The notes: generated by a model not told the origin, from the letters alone. A DNA stretch of 11,119 bases from Deltaproteobacteria bacterium (GCA_025350085.1 JANXYI010000400.1:1-11119), one strand, 5' to 3'. Positions 1 to 6,221 are shown, numbered from the stretch's first letter. Numbers and translations: made by a program.

Positions 1-3
1 CCA

Positions 4-171
4 ATGAGCAAGACCAAACAGCCCGACAGCTTTCAGCTCGTTTACTTCGGCCCCGGCAAACAGAAGGAAGAGGTGCTCTTCACCTCGCCCAAGCTTCTGG
101 ACGTGGAGCTCAAGCGCGAGCAGCACATCCGCTCCATCACCTCCGGCTACGTGGAAATCCGCAAGGCGTGA
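4..171 (+). CDS. Small uncharacterised protein (55 aa)
   Basis: The reading frame runs from the ATG at 4 to the TGA at 169-171 and gives a 55-residue, lysine/glutamate-rich polar protein. It has no signal peptide or membrane segment. The middle and end (QLVYFGPGK, EVLFTSPKLLDVE, SGYVEIRKA) alternate in a way that suggests a small beta-rich fold. The ATG lies three bases from the window edge, so the ribosome binding site cannot be checked and the real start could be upstream. Codons end mostly in G or C as in neighbouring genes, which supports real coding. It sits directly before the pilus minor-subunit genes, separated by a gap with a candidate sigma-54 promoter, so it is probably the last gene of the preceding unit. 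I do not recognise the family and propose no function. Confidence 0.55.
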   Translation: MSKTKQPDSFQLVYFGPGKQKEEVLFTSPKLLDVELKREQHIRSITSGYVEIRKA

Positions 172-215
172 GCCCGCCCCCCCCGCAGGGCGGCATGATT
201 TGCTTAAGAGTGTGC

Positions 216-231
216 AGGCGCCAATATTGCA
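216..231 (+). promoter_or_regulatory. Candidate sigma-54 (RpoN) promoter for the minor pilin operon
   Basis: The 16 bases AGGCGCCAATATTGCA match the sigma-54 pattern TGGCACG-N4-TTGCA. The invariant GG (217-218) and GC (229-230) are separated by exactly ten bases, and TTGCA is intact. The predicted transcription start is near 242, only about 13 bases before the ATG at 255, so the leader would be very short and nearly begin with the Shine-Dalgarno. An inverted repeat, GTGTGCA (210-216) and TGCACAC (228-234), overlaps the element. RpoN is known to drive pilin genes in several proteobacteria. Use here is inferred from sequence only. Confidence 0.5.
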
Positions 232-243
232 CACCTCCAGACC

Positions 244-247
244 GGAG
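244..247 (+). promoter_or_regulatory. Shine-Dalgarno fixing the start at 255
   Basis: GGAG ends seven bases before the ATG at 255. This favours that start over the in-frame GTG at 168, which overlaps the stop of the upstream gene and would place translation upstream of the candidate promoter. Confidence 0.6.
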
Positions 248-254
248 GCCCGGC

Positions 255-803
255 ATGACCCACAGGGACCACCCGGCAGAGCAGCAGGGCGCACGCGGGA
301 AGCCCCTGCGCGCGGGCGGGTTCACGCTCATCGAGCTGATCACCGTCATCGTCATCCTGGGCATCCTGTCCGCGGTGGTCGCCACGAACACCGGCACCCT
401 GAGCGGCTCGGAGCTGGCGCGCATGTCCGAGGTGCGCTCCCAGATCCGCTTCCTGCAGCTCCGGGCCCTGAAGACCGGTAGCGTGTACGGTTTCGCCTGC
501 GACGGCACCAACTACTGGGCCTTCGCCTGGAACAGCACCAGCCCGGCCAGCACCGCCGCGCGCCTTAGCCTGCCCGGCGAAACCAGCAGCCTGATCTCCC
601 TGGCTGGCAAGGGCATGACCATGACCCTGGCCATCGCCCCCGTGTCCACTTATTTCTACTTCGACGGCTTCGGCATCCCCTACACATCCTACACCTCGGC
701 CAGCGTGAACACCAAGCTTGCCGCCCCCGCGACCCTCGCCATCACGGCGGGCGGGGGCAGCGGCACCCTGACCCTGACCCCGGAGACCGGCTATGTGCCC
801 TGA
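255..803 (+). CDS. GspH/FimT/MshC-like minor pilin (prepilin N-terminal cleavage/methylation protein)
   Basis: This 182-residue protein carries a class III signal peptide. A basic leader ends at Gly22, followed by FTLIEL, with mature Glu5 at residue 27 and a hydrophobic helix through about residue 44. A prepilin peptidase would cut after Gly22 and N-methylate Phe23. The soluble domain contains ACDGTNYWAF and ends in TLTPETGYV, a C-terminal pattern of the GspH/FimT/MshC group. In type II secretion and type IV pili this subunit belongs to the minor pseudopilin complex that primes assembly and stays at the tip. Its stop codon lies inside the next gene (11-base overlap), so translation is probably coupled. 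The start at 255 is chosen for its GGAG. The pilin class is firm. The H/MshC assignment rests on gene order and the C-terminal motif. Confidence 0.85.
   Translation: MTHRDHPAEQQGARGKPLRAGGFTLIELITVIVILGILSAVVATNTGTLSGSELARMSEVRSQIRFLQLRALKTGSVYGFACDGTNYWAFAWNSTSPASTAARLSLPGETSSLISLAGKGMTMTLAIAPVSTYFYFDGFGIPYTSYTSASVNTKLAAPATLAITAGGGSGTLTLTPETGYVP
782..785 (+). promoter_or_regulatory. Shine-Dalgarno supporting the overlapping start at 793
   Basis: GGAG ends seven bases before the ATG at 793. The alternative in-frame ATG at 814 is preceded only by a run of C with no purine-rich element, so the overlapping start is preferred. Confidence 0.5.
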
Positions 804-1227
804 GCGCCCCCCCATGCCGCAGGTCCGCGCCGCGCGCCGAGCCCTGGGCTTCACCCTGATCGAGGTCATCGTCATCGTCCTCGTGGTCGGCCTTCTTGGG
901 GCCCTGGTCGTGAACCTCATGGGCACGCAGCTGTTGCGCGCAAGCAATCCGGCCACCATTGCCAGCGACGCCGGCGACGCCGAGACGGCCCTGGAGGCCG
1001 TGATGGCCAACTACACGAACGTGATGAACAACAGCACCGACACCTCCACCGCCCTGAACAACCTGAAGGGGAGCTATACCACCAACAGCACCGTGGTTAT
1101 CTCCGACGCCACCTGGAACTCCGTGCGCACCCTCACCGTCACCGTCACCGTGGGCAACACCGCCTACACCACGCTGCTGACCCAGGCGCGCACCAACGCC
1201 ACCTCCGACAACCCGGTGGACTTTTAG
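793..1227 (+). CDS. Minor pilin in the GspI/MshD position
   Basis: This 144-residue prepilin has an arginine-rich leader to Gly19, then FTLIEV (mature Glu5 is residue 24) and a strongly hydrophobic Val/Ile/Leu helix through about residue 44. The remaining roughly 95 residues are small, rich in Thr, Asn and Ala, and contain a beta-type stretch (VRTLTVTVTVGN) near residues 111-122. There are no cysteines after the leader. It overlaps the H-like gene by 11 bases and is followed after 7 bases by the J-like gene. Position alone (H-I-J-K order) suggests the GspI/MshD/PilV role of bridging tip pseudopilins. The C-terminal domain itself is not diagnostic. If translation began at 814, seven residues would be lost from the leader, with no effect on the mature protein. 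Confidence 0.8.
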   Translation: MCPERPPMPQVRAARRALGFTLIEVIVIVLVVGLLGALVVNLMGTQLLRASNPATIASDAGDAETALEAVMANYTNVMNNSTDTSTALNNLKGSYTTNSTVVISDATWNSVRTLTVTVTVGNTAYTTLLTQARTNATSDNPVDF

Positions 1228-1234
1228 GCCCCCC

Positions 1235-1741
1235 ATGCAGAGATCGCCCGGCTTCACCCTCATCGAACTCATCGCCTGCATCGTGATCCTCGGGTTCCTC
1301 GGCATCGGCGTGGCCACGGTCATCTCGCTCGGCGCAAAAGGCTTCTTCGCCGCCCGCAATGCCGACAACACGGGCACCATCGCCCAGATCGCCCTGGAGC
1401 GCATCGCGCTGGAACTGCGCGACGTGAACGGCGGCATCGGCGCAGGAGGCGCGGCCCAGGTCCTGGGCGGGACAAGCATCGTCTACACCACCGCCCAGAC
1501 GGCGTTGCCCGGCACACGCACGCTTGCGTACGCCAACAACGCCATCACCCTGACCCCAACGGCCGGAGGCACGGCCTACACCCTCATCAGCGGGCTCAGC
1601 TCCTGCACCATGAGCTTCAGCGGCACCGGACGGGGCAGCACCTTCTCCGTGACCTTCACCATGCAGAACGCGCCCGCGGGCGAGCGCTTCACCATCACCG
1701 TGAAGCCGCGCGGCAACACCCTCACGCCCGTGACCTCCTAG
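1235..1741 (+). CDS. GspJ/PilW/MshO-like minor pilin
   Basis: This 168-residue prepilin has a very short six-residue leader (MQRSPG), then FTLIEL, with mature Glu5 at residue 11 and a hydrophobic helix to about residue 33. The segment TIAQIALERIALELRDV (about residues 48-64) is the amphipathic helix typical of the PilW/MshO/GspJ group, followed by a beta-rich Gly/Thr/Ser domain. Family knowledge places this subunit in the tip complex beneath the K-like protein. The gene begins 7 bases after the I-position gene and ends 9 bases before the K-like gene. No strong Shine-Dalgarno precedes the ATG, so it probably depends on translation from upstream. The class is confident. The choice between MshO and PilW naming is not resolvable here. 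Confidence 0.85.
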   Translation: MQRSPGFTLIELIACIVILGFLGIGVATVISLGAKGFFAARNADNTGTIAQIALERIALELRDVNGGIGAGGAAQVLGGTSIVYTTAQTALPGTRTLAYANNAITLTPTAGGTAYTLISGLSSCTMSFSGTGRGSTFSVTFTMQNAPAGERFTITVKPRGNTLTPVTS

Positions 1742-1750
1742 GGGACTCCT

Positions 1751-3907
1751 ATGCAGCGCCAGAATCCGACACACCCCGGCGAAGGCATCCGCCTGGAGCG
1801 CCAGCGCGGCACCGTGGTCGTCTATCTTGTCCTCGCCCTGGTGGTCTTCGGCGTGATGGCCATGGCCGGAGCCACCCGCTTCGGCGCATCCATCCTGGGC
1901 GTGGGCTCGCCCAACTGCTCCACCCAGGCCCGGCTCATGGCCGAGAGCGGCGTGCGCTACGCCATGGCGCGGCTGCGCACGGCCACGGACCAGGCCACGC
2001 TGATGGCCCTGATCGCTGCGCTCAACGGCCAGACCTACACAGTGGACGCCGCCAAGGGCCTCGCCTTCACCCTGACCGTCACCTCGGGCGGCTCGGGCAT
2101 CGCCCAGGTCTCCTCCTCGGGCAGCGCCTGTGGCGGCGCGGTGTTCCTGCCCAGCACCTCCACCCAGGCCTCGGCCTCGGTGAACGTGCCTGCGGCGAGC
2201 GGCAGCGGCGAGATCTTCCCCGACAGCCTGGCCCAGGGCCTTACAATCAACGTCATGGGGGGAGCAGGCCCCATCTCCGTCTCGGGCAACACCATCTACA
2301 TGGGGATCATCGGGCAGGGGCGGACCGCCGCCGCCATCTGGTACTCGGGCAATTCCACCAGCTGCCTGAACGGGGTCTGCACCATGACCTACGGGCTGCG
2401 GAGCTACTTCGAGACCCAGTGGAACAGCACCTCCCACGCCGACGGCATGGTCTTCGGGGTCATCAGCGGCCTAACGAACACCGTGACCTCCTGCGGCGGA
2501 GACCCGGACATGGGCGAGCTCATGGGCTGGGCCGGCCCTGGGCCGAACGCGGCCGTGGACGGCCTCCGGCCGCCCAAGATCGGCCTGGAGCTGGACACCT
2601 GGCGCAACAAGGCCAACACCCCGGTCTACAACGCCGACAGCCGGGCGGACACCGACTATCTCAACACGGACCAGACCACAGGGAACCGCGACGCGGATCA
2701 TCTGGCCTATGTGTTCTGGGGCAGCGACGCCTCCGTGAGCTTCAACAAGAACGGAACCCAGATCACCTCCACGACCTACGACGACAACCGGCATGCCGTG
2801 GACTCCACCGGCAGCGCCGGGGCGGGCAATGCGAGCGAGCCCATCTCCTATTCGGACCTCGACGGCAATGGCGACGGCCGCTACGGCTACTTCCACAAGG
2901 CGGCCGGGACCTGGCTCAAGGACGGCACCCAGTACAAATTCCGCTACGAGCTCTCCCGCCTGGGCACGAAGAATTCTGCCGGCGAGTACGCGTACGACAT
3001 CAAGACCTGGGTGCACACCGGCACGGTCTCCAGCGCCTACCAGAACGTGAACGCGAACTACACCACTGAAGCGCCCGACATGTACCGGGTCGTCTTCCTC
3101 ACCCCGGCGCTGCACGCCCAGCTGGCCAAGGTCATCGTCGGCTTCACCGAGGCCACCGGCGCCGCCACCCAGAGGGTCGCCTTGACCGGTTTCAACCTCT
3201 CGTTCAAGAATGCGGCCGACACCCTCACCATCCCCAACGACTACGTGTCGTACTGGAACATGAACGCCGTCAGCGGGACCAACGTGCCCAACGCCAACGC
3301 CACCATGCCCGGCACCATCGTCCCCGCCGCAGCCAATGTGCCCGTGGTGACCCCGGCCAGCTACTCCTACGGCAAGGCGCTCAGCTTCGCGGCCGATGCG
3401 GGCCGGGTCACCGTCGCCGACGCGGCCAGCCTGGACCTGACCACCACCGGGGCCATCGCGGCCTGGATCTTCCCGACCACGCTGGGTGCGGCTTCGGACG
3501 ACACGCACATCCTGCACAAGGGCGACAGGAACAACCAGTCCGACGAGGCCTATGGCCTGCGCTTGTCCTCGGGGGGCAAGCTGCAACTGCTGATCCGCTA
3601 CGGCAACAACAATGGCAACACGGTCACAGTGGAATCCCTGGCCCTGCCAGCGGCCAACCGCTGGTACCATGTGGTCGCCCAGTGGAGCGCAGACGTCCTG
3701 GCCATCTACATCAACGGCACGCTCAGCAGCATCGCCACCAACGCCAACGCCCGCGCGGCGCAGAACACGGCAGGCCCGCTCCTCATCGGCGCGGAGGACA
3801 ACCAATCCGCCCCCTTCAGGGGCTTCAACGGCTACATCGACGAGGTGTATCTCTTTAAACGCCTGCTCACGGCCGAGGAGATCGCGGCCATGGCCCTGAT
3901 GCCCTAA
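1751..3907 (+). CDS. Large GspK/PilX/MshP-like minor pilin fused to L-type-lectin-like and LamG-like domains (putative pilus-tip adhesin)
   Basis: This 718-residue protein starts at an ATG preceded by AGGGG (6-base spacing). Residues 1-20 form a basic leader ending in Gly20. Residues 21-41 are a hydrophobic pilin helix starting TVVVYL, with Tyr25 where other pilins have Glu5. The following CSTQARLMAESGVRYAMARL matches the PilX/GspK amphipathic helix. Residues about 155-485 resemble an L-type (legume) lectin fold: FETQW, ADGMVFGV (230-237), PKIGLELDTW (275-284), DHLAYVFWG (316-324) and TGFNLSF (479-485). DLDGNGDG (369-376) is a calcium-loop-like motif. Residues about 495-718 are a LamG/concanavalin-A-like module (YVSYWNMN, ALSFAADAGRVTV, WYHVVAQW, IYINGTL, GYIDEVYLFKRLL). 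Known GspK-type subunits lack Glu5 and cap the filament, so a tip lectin adhesin is inferred. MshP/MshQ functions may be merged here. Ligand unknown. Confidence 0.85.
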   Translation: MQRQNPTHPGEGIRLERQRGTVVVYLVLALVVFGVMAMAGATRFGASILGVGSPNCSTQARLMAESGVRYAMARLRTATDQATLMALIAALNGQTYTVDAAKGLAFTLTVTSGGSGIAQVSSSGSACGGAVFLPSTSTQASASVNVPAASGSGEIFPDSLAQGLTINVMGGAGPISVSGNTIYMGIIGQGRTAAAIWYSGNSTSCLNGVCTMTYGLRSYFETQWNSTSHADGMVFGVISGLTNTVTSCGGDPDMGELMGWAGPGPNAAVDGLRPPKIGLELDTWRNKANTPVYNADSRADTDYLNTDQTTGNRDADHLAYVFWGSDASVSFNKNGTQITSTTYDDNRHAVDSTGSAGAGNASEPISYSDLDGNGDGRYGYFHKAAGTWLKDGTQYKFRYELSRLGTKNSAGEYAYDIKTWVHTGTVSSAYQNVNANYTTEAPDMYRVVFLTPALHAQLAKVIVGFTEATGAATQRVALTGFNLSFKNAADTLTIPNDYVSYWNMNAVSGTNVPNANATMPGTIVPAAANVPVVTPASYSYGKALSFAADAGRVTVADAASLDLTTTGAIAAWIFPTTLGAASDDTHILHKGDRNNQSDEAYGLRLSSGGKLQLLIRYGNNNGNTVTVESLALPAANRWYHVVAQWSADVLAIYINGTLSSIATNANARAAQNTAGPLLIGAEDNQSAPFRGFNGYIDEVYLFKRLLTAEEIAAMALMP

Positions 3908-3917
3908 GGAGACGCCC

Positions 3918-4217
3918 ATGCGCCACGCCTTCCGACTGCTGCTGGCCGCCCTGCTCGCCCTCGCGCTCCACAGCGCTGCCCTGGGCGCAGCTCCGCCCGC
4001 CAAGGAGGGCACGGACCTCAGCACCGCCGCCACGCCCTCCCTGAACCCCATCACCGCAGTCAACGCCATGAACCAGTCCATACGCGCCAGCGAACAGCAG
4101 ACCCAGGCCGCCATGCAAGCTCTGAAGCAGGCCGAGAGCCCCTCCGCACCAAGCGCCCCGGCCCAAAGAGCTGGCCGTGGCAAGGTCATCTACGGCGACA
4201 TCATCATGCACAAGTAG
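3918..4217 (+). CDS. Small secreted protein of unknown function in the pilus operon (99 aa)
   Basis: The ATG is preceded by AAGGAG at 6-base spacing, and the gene starts 10 bases after the lectin pilin stop. Residues 1-24 form a classical Sec signal peptide (MRHAFR, then LLLAALLALAL, probable cleavage near Ala-Leu-Gly-Ala). The mature part of about 75 residues has a helical, Gln/Ala-rich stretch (about 46-73, AVNAMNQSIRASEQQTQAAM), a Pro/Ser/Ala linker, and an ordered-looking tail GKVIYGDIIMHK. There is no pilin motif, lipobox or cysteine. Its position right after the tip-pilin genes suggests a periplasmic or surface role in pilus assembly or adhesin handling, but that is inference from context. 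I do not recognise the family. Confidence 0.75.
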   Translation: MRHAFRLLLAALLALALHSAALGAAPPAKEGTDLSTAATPSLNPITAVNAMNQSIRASEQQTQAAMQALKQAESPSAPSAPAQRAGRGKVIYGDIIMHK

Positions 4218-4296
4218 CGCCCTATGCCCGCCGACCAGCCGCCCGAGACCCGGGGCCTGCCCCTGGCCCACGCCGAGACGCCCGCCTGCGCCCCCC

Positions 4297-4300
4297 GGAG
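4297..4300 (+). promoter_or_regulatory. Shine-Dalgarno fixing the start at 4306
   Basis: GGAG lies five bases before the ATG at 4306. It selects this start over the longer in-frame extension back to 4177, which overlaps the upstream gene and lacks any signal-peptide character. Confidence 0.6.
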
Positions 4301-4305
4301 TTAGA

Positions 4306-5190
4306 ATGACCCGCCGCCGCGCAACACCGGGCCGTCCAACGGGCAGCGCATTGGTTCTCGCCCTGCTCATCGCGTTGGGCATGGCCTTGGGCATCGCCAG
4401 CCCGGCCCAGGCCGCCTCCGGCGAGGGCGCGGACCCCGCAGCGCCAACCCTGGCCGTAAACGTCCTGAAGCGCCTGCCCCACGACCCGGGCGCCTTCACC
4501 CAGGGCCTCATCTTCCACCAGGGCCAGCTCATCGAGAGCACCGGCCTCTACGGCCAGTCCTCCCTGCGCCGCGTTGACCCGGAAACAGGCCGCGTCCTGG
4601 CTTTGGCGCGCCTTGCGCCGCGGATCTTCGGCGAGGGCCTGGCGCTGGCCCCGGCGCGACCCGGCAGCTCACCCCGGCTGGTGCAGCTCACCTGGCGCGA
4701 GGGGCTCATCCTGACCTACGACCCCGGCAGCCTGCGGCAGCTTTCCCGCCTCCGCCTGCGCGGCGAGCTCTGGGGCCTGACCTGGGACGGAAAACGGCTC
4801 ATCCTGAGCGACGGGTCGGACACCCTGCGCCTGCTTGAGCCGCTGGCCCTGGCCGAGACCGGGCGCCTGGCCGTGCGCGAGGGCCAGACCCCGCTGGGCG
4901 AGCTGAACGAGCTGGAATGGATCGAGGGCTGGCTCTTGGCCAATGTCCTGGGCCAGGACCGCATCGCGGTCATCCGCCCGCCAGGATCGAAAGACGCGGG
5001 CCAGGTGGCGGCCTGGCTGGACCTCTCGCCCCTGCGCCGGGAGCTGGCCCCCGCCTCCGAGGTCGCCAACGGCATCGCCTATGACCCGCACACGCGCGCC
5101 CTCTACGTCACGGGCAAACGCTGGGACCGGGTCTTTGTGCTGGCCCTGCCCGAACTGCTCCAGCACCCGCCCGGCAAGACCCCGCGCTGA
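4306..5190 (+). CDS. Secreted glutaminyl-peptide cyclotransferase (papaya/plant-type beta-propeller)
   Basis: This 294-residue protein matches the plant/bacterial glutaminyl cyclase family, which converts N-terminal glutamine to pyroglutamate. The basic N-terminus and hydrophobic stretch (14-36, ending SPAQA) form a signal peptide, so it acts in the periplasm or outside. Family signatures in order are HDPGAFTQGLIF (59-70), ESTGLYGQSSLRRVDPETG (77-95), FGEGL (108-112), GELWGLTWDGK, LNELEWIEGW (200-209), NGIAYD (255-260) and VTGKRW (268-273). By my manual alignment, Glu110, Asn201 and Lys271 correspond to the papaya active-site Glu, Asn and Lys. The Asn-Lys spacing of 70 fits what I recall of the papaya enzyme. 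It follows the pilus genes after an 88-base gap without a terminator, so it may be co-transcribed, although its substrate is unknown. No secreted protein here has a predicted mature N-terminal Gln. Confidence 0.9.
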   Translation: MTRRRATPGRPTGSALVLALLIALGMALGIASPAQAASGEGADPAAPTLAVNVLKRLPHDPGAFTQGLIFHQGQLIESTGLYGQSSLRRVDPETGRVLALARLAPRIFGEGLALAPARPGSSPRLVQLTWREGLILTYDPGSLRQLSRLRLRGELWGLTWDGKRLILSDGSDTLRLLEPLALAETGRLAVREGQTPLGELNELEWIEGWLLANVLGQDRIAVIRPPGSKDAGQVAAWLDLSPLRRELAPASEVANGIAYDPHTRALYVTGKRWDRVFVLALPELLQHPPGKTPR

Positions 5191-5205
5191 CCTGGATTCT
5201 TCTGT

Positions 5206-5220
5206 GGGGCCTGAGGCCCC
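5206..5220 (+). other. Short GC hairpin after the cyclotransferase gene
   Basis: GGGGCC (5206-5211) and GGCCCC (5215-5220) form a perfect six-pair stem with a TGA loop, 16 bases after the stop codon. There is no T run after it. It may assist termination or 3' end stability together with the larger stem-loop just downstream. Confidence 0.4.
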
Positions 5221-5237
5221 CCAGCCCCCCCCATTGT

Positions 5238-5282
5238 GCCGAAAGGGCTGGATCAGGAGGAACCTGATCCAGCCCTTTCGGC
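5238..5282. terminator. Perfect 20-bp stem-loop between convergent genes (probable bidirectional terminator)
   Basis: Arms 5238-5257 and 5263-5282 are perfectly complementary over 20 bases with a five-base AGGAA loop. It lies between the + strand cyclotransferase stop (5190) and the minus-strand peptidase stop (5355). The distal arm ends CCCTTTCGGC and is followed by TTGTGTGG, so there is no clean T tract on the + strand. On the minus strand the stem is followed by ACAATG. It probably ends or stabilises both transcripts. A 7-bp repeat (GGGGTTC 5305-5311, GAACCCC 5324-5330) lies further along the same gap. Confidence 0.65.
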
Positions 5283-5354
5283 TTGTGTGGGTAGTGGGAA
5301 GCAGGGGGTTCGGGGGGCGTTATGAACCCCGAAGGGGCCCCCGGCCGTCGGAGG

Positions 5355-6209
5355 CTATTGGCTTTGGCCGTTGAGCATCCGGGCCTTGAGCACAAGTTCG
5401 GGCCGATACTCAAAGTGCATGAGGTCGAAGCTGGCCCACTTGCCGCCCCAGATGAAGCCCTCGGCCTCGAAGGCGGCTAGGATTTCCGGCGGAAAGGCCT
5501 GGCGCTGCGAGGCCACGGTTTCGGGGTGCGGTTCGCTGCGCCAGTACGGCAGGTGCGGGTTCAGGTCGATGGCCAGGCCAAAGGAGTGCATGCTCAGGCG
5601 CTTGGTGCCTGCGATGCGCCGCCAGGCCAGGGTGCCGCCCAGCGGCCGCAGCACGCGCAGCCACTCGGGGTGTTCCGGAAGCAGGGGCGCGAGACGCTGC
5701 CAGACCCGCGCGAGCGCCTGGGCCGCGCCGAAGCGGGAAGTGAAGGCCACGCCGTGGTTGTCGAAGCGCACCGTGGCGCAGTTCCCGCGCACCTGGGACT
5801 CGGTGTGGCCGTACAGGGCCTCGAAGAAGCTCTGCATGCGTACGCGGCCAGGGTCGAAGCTTGGCTGCGGATGCGCGCTGGCCTCGTCCACCGGGCCGAG
5901 CGGATAGACCTGGGCCAGCATGGTGCGCAGGTCCGGGGTGTCCAGGGCCTGGCGGGCGTCGCGCGGGAGCCCGTCGTCGTAGGCCAGGCGCTGGCCGCTT
6001 GTGAGCACGAGCTCAAGGCATCCGGCAGCGTTCTGTTCCAGGCCCTGCACGGCGCCGGGATAGCTCGCGCGCAGCACGGCCAGGTCCAGGGCGGCTTCGG
6101 GCGGTAGCCCTGGCTGTGCAGGAGGCAGCACCTCGGCGCACAGGGCCGGGCACGGCCCAGCGGCCAGCAGCAGGGCAAGGAGCAGGAAACCAAAGACGCG
6201 GCGCAGCAC
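5355..6209 (-). CDS. Exported M15-family zinc peptidase (VanY/D-Ala-D-Ala carboxypeptidase or L-Ala-D-Glu endopeptidase-like)
   Basis: This 284-residue protein starts at a GTG (6207-6209) with GGAGG upstream on the minus strand. Residues 1-25 are a signal peptide (FGFLLLALLLAAGPCPALCA), placing it in the periplasm or outer envelope. The M15 core is C-terminal, about residues 150-272. SMHSFGLAIDLN (206-217) supplies the zinc ligands His208 and Asp215. GFIWGGKW (251-258) and FDLMHFEYRP (261-270) supply catalytic-type Asp262 and the third ligand His265. The spacing DxxH and the W-G-G-W setting resemble CwlK/endolysin-type L-Ala-D-Glu peptidases more than VanX. It likely cleaves peptidoglycan peptides. 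Residues 26-150 are an extra N-terminal region not typical of the minimal enzyme and not recognised. The gene is convergent with the pilus region and has its own promoter, so a pilus link is not implied. Confidence 0.88.
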   Translation of the reverse strand: MLRRVFGFLLLALLLAAGPCPALCAEVLPPAQPGLPPEAALDLAVLRASYPGAVQGLEQNAAGCLELVLTSGQRLAYDDGLPRDARQALDTPDLRTMLAQVYPLGPVDEASAHPQPSFDPGRVRMQSFFEALYGHTESQVRGNCATVRFDNHGVAFTSRFGAAQALARVWQRLAPLLPEHPEWLRVLRPLGGTLAWRRIAGTKRLSMHSFGLAIDLNPHLPYWRSEPHPETVASQRQAFPPEILAAFEAEGFIWGGKWASFDLMHFEYRPELVLKARMLNGQSQ

Positions 6210-6221
6210 AGGACCTCCACC

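Noticed and set aside
191..204. Alternative sigma-54-like CGGCAT...TTTGCT
   Set aside because: The GG to GC distance is eight bases rather than ten, which is incompatible with sigma-54 binding. The element at 216-231 has the correct spacing.
4177..4305. N-terminal extension of the glutaminyl cyclase
   Set aside because: It overlaps the 99-residue gene in another frame and is Pro/Arg/Ser-rich. The ATG at 4306 has GGAG and is followed by a signal peptide.
5304..5350. G-rich/C-rich repeats just after the peptidase stop
   Set aside because: They form only a 7-bp stem with a 12-base loop and simple G/C runs. They may add to termination but are not a distinct element.
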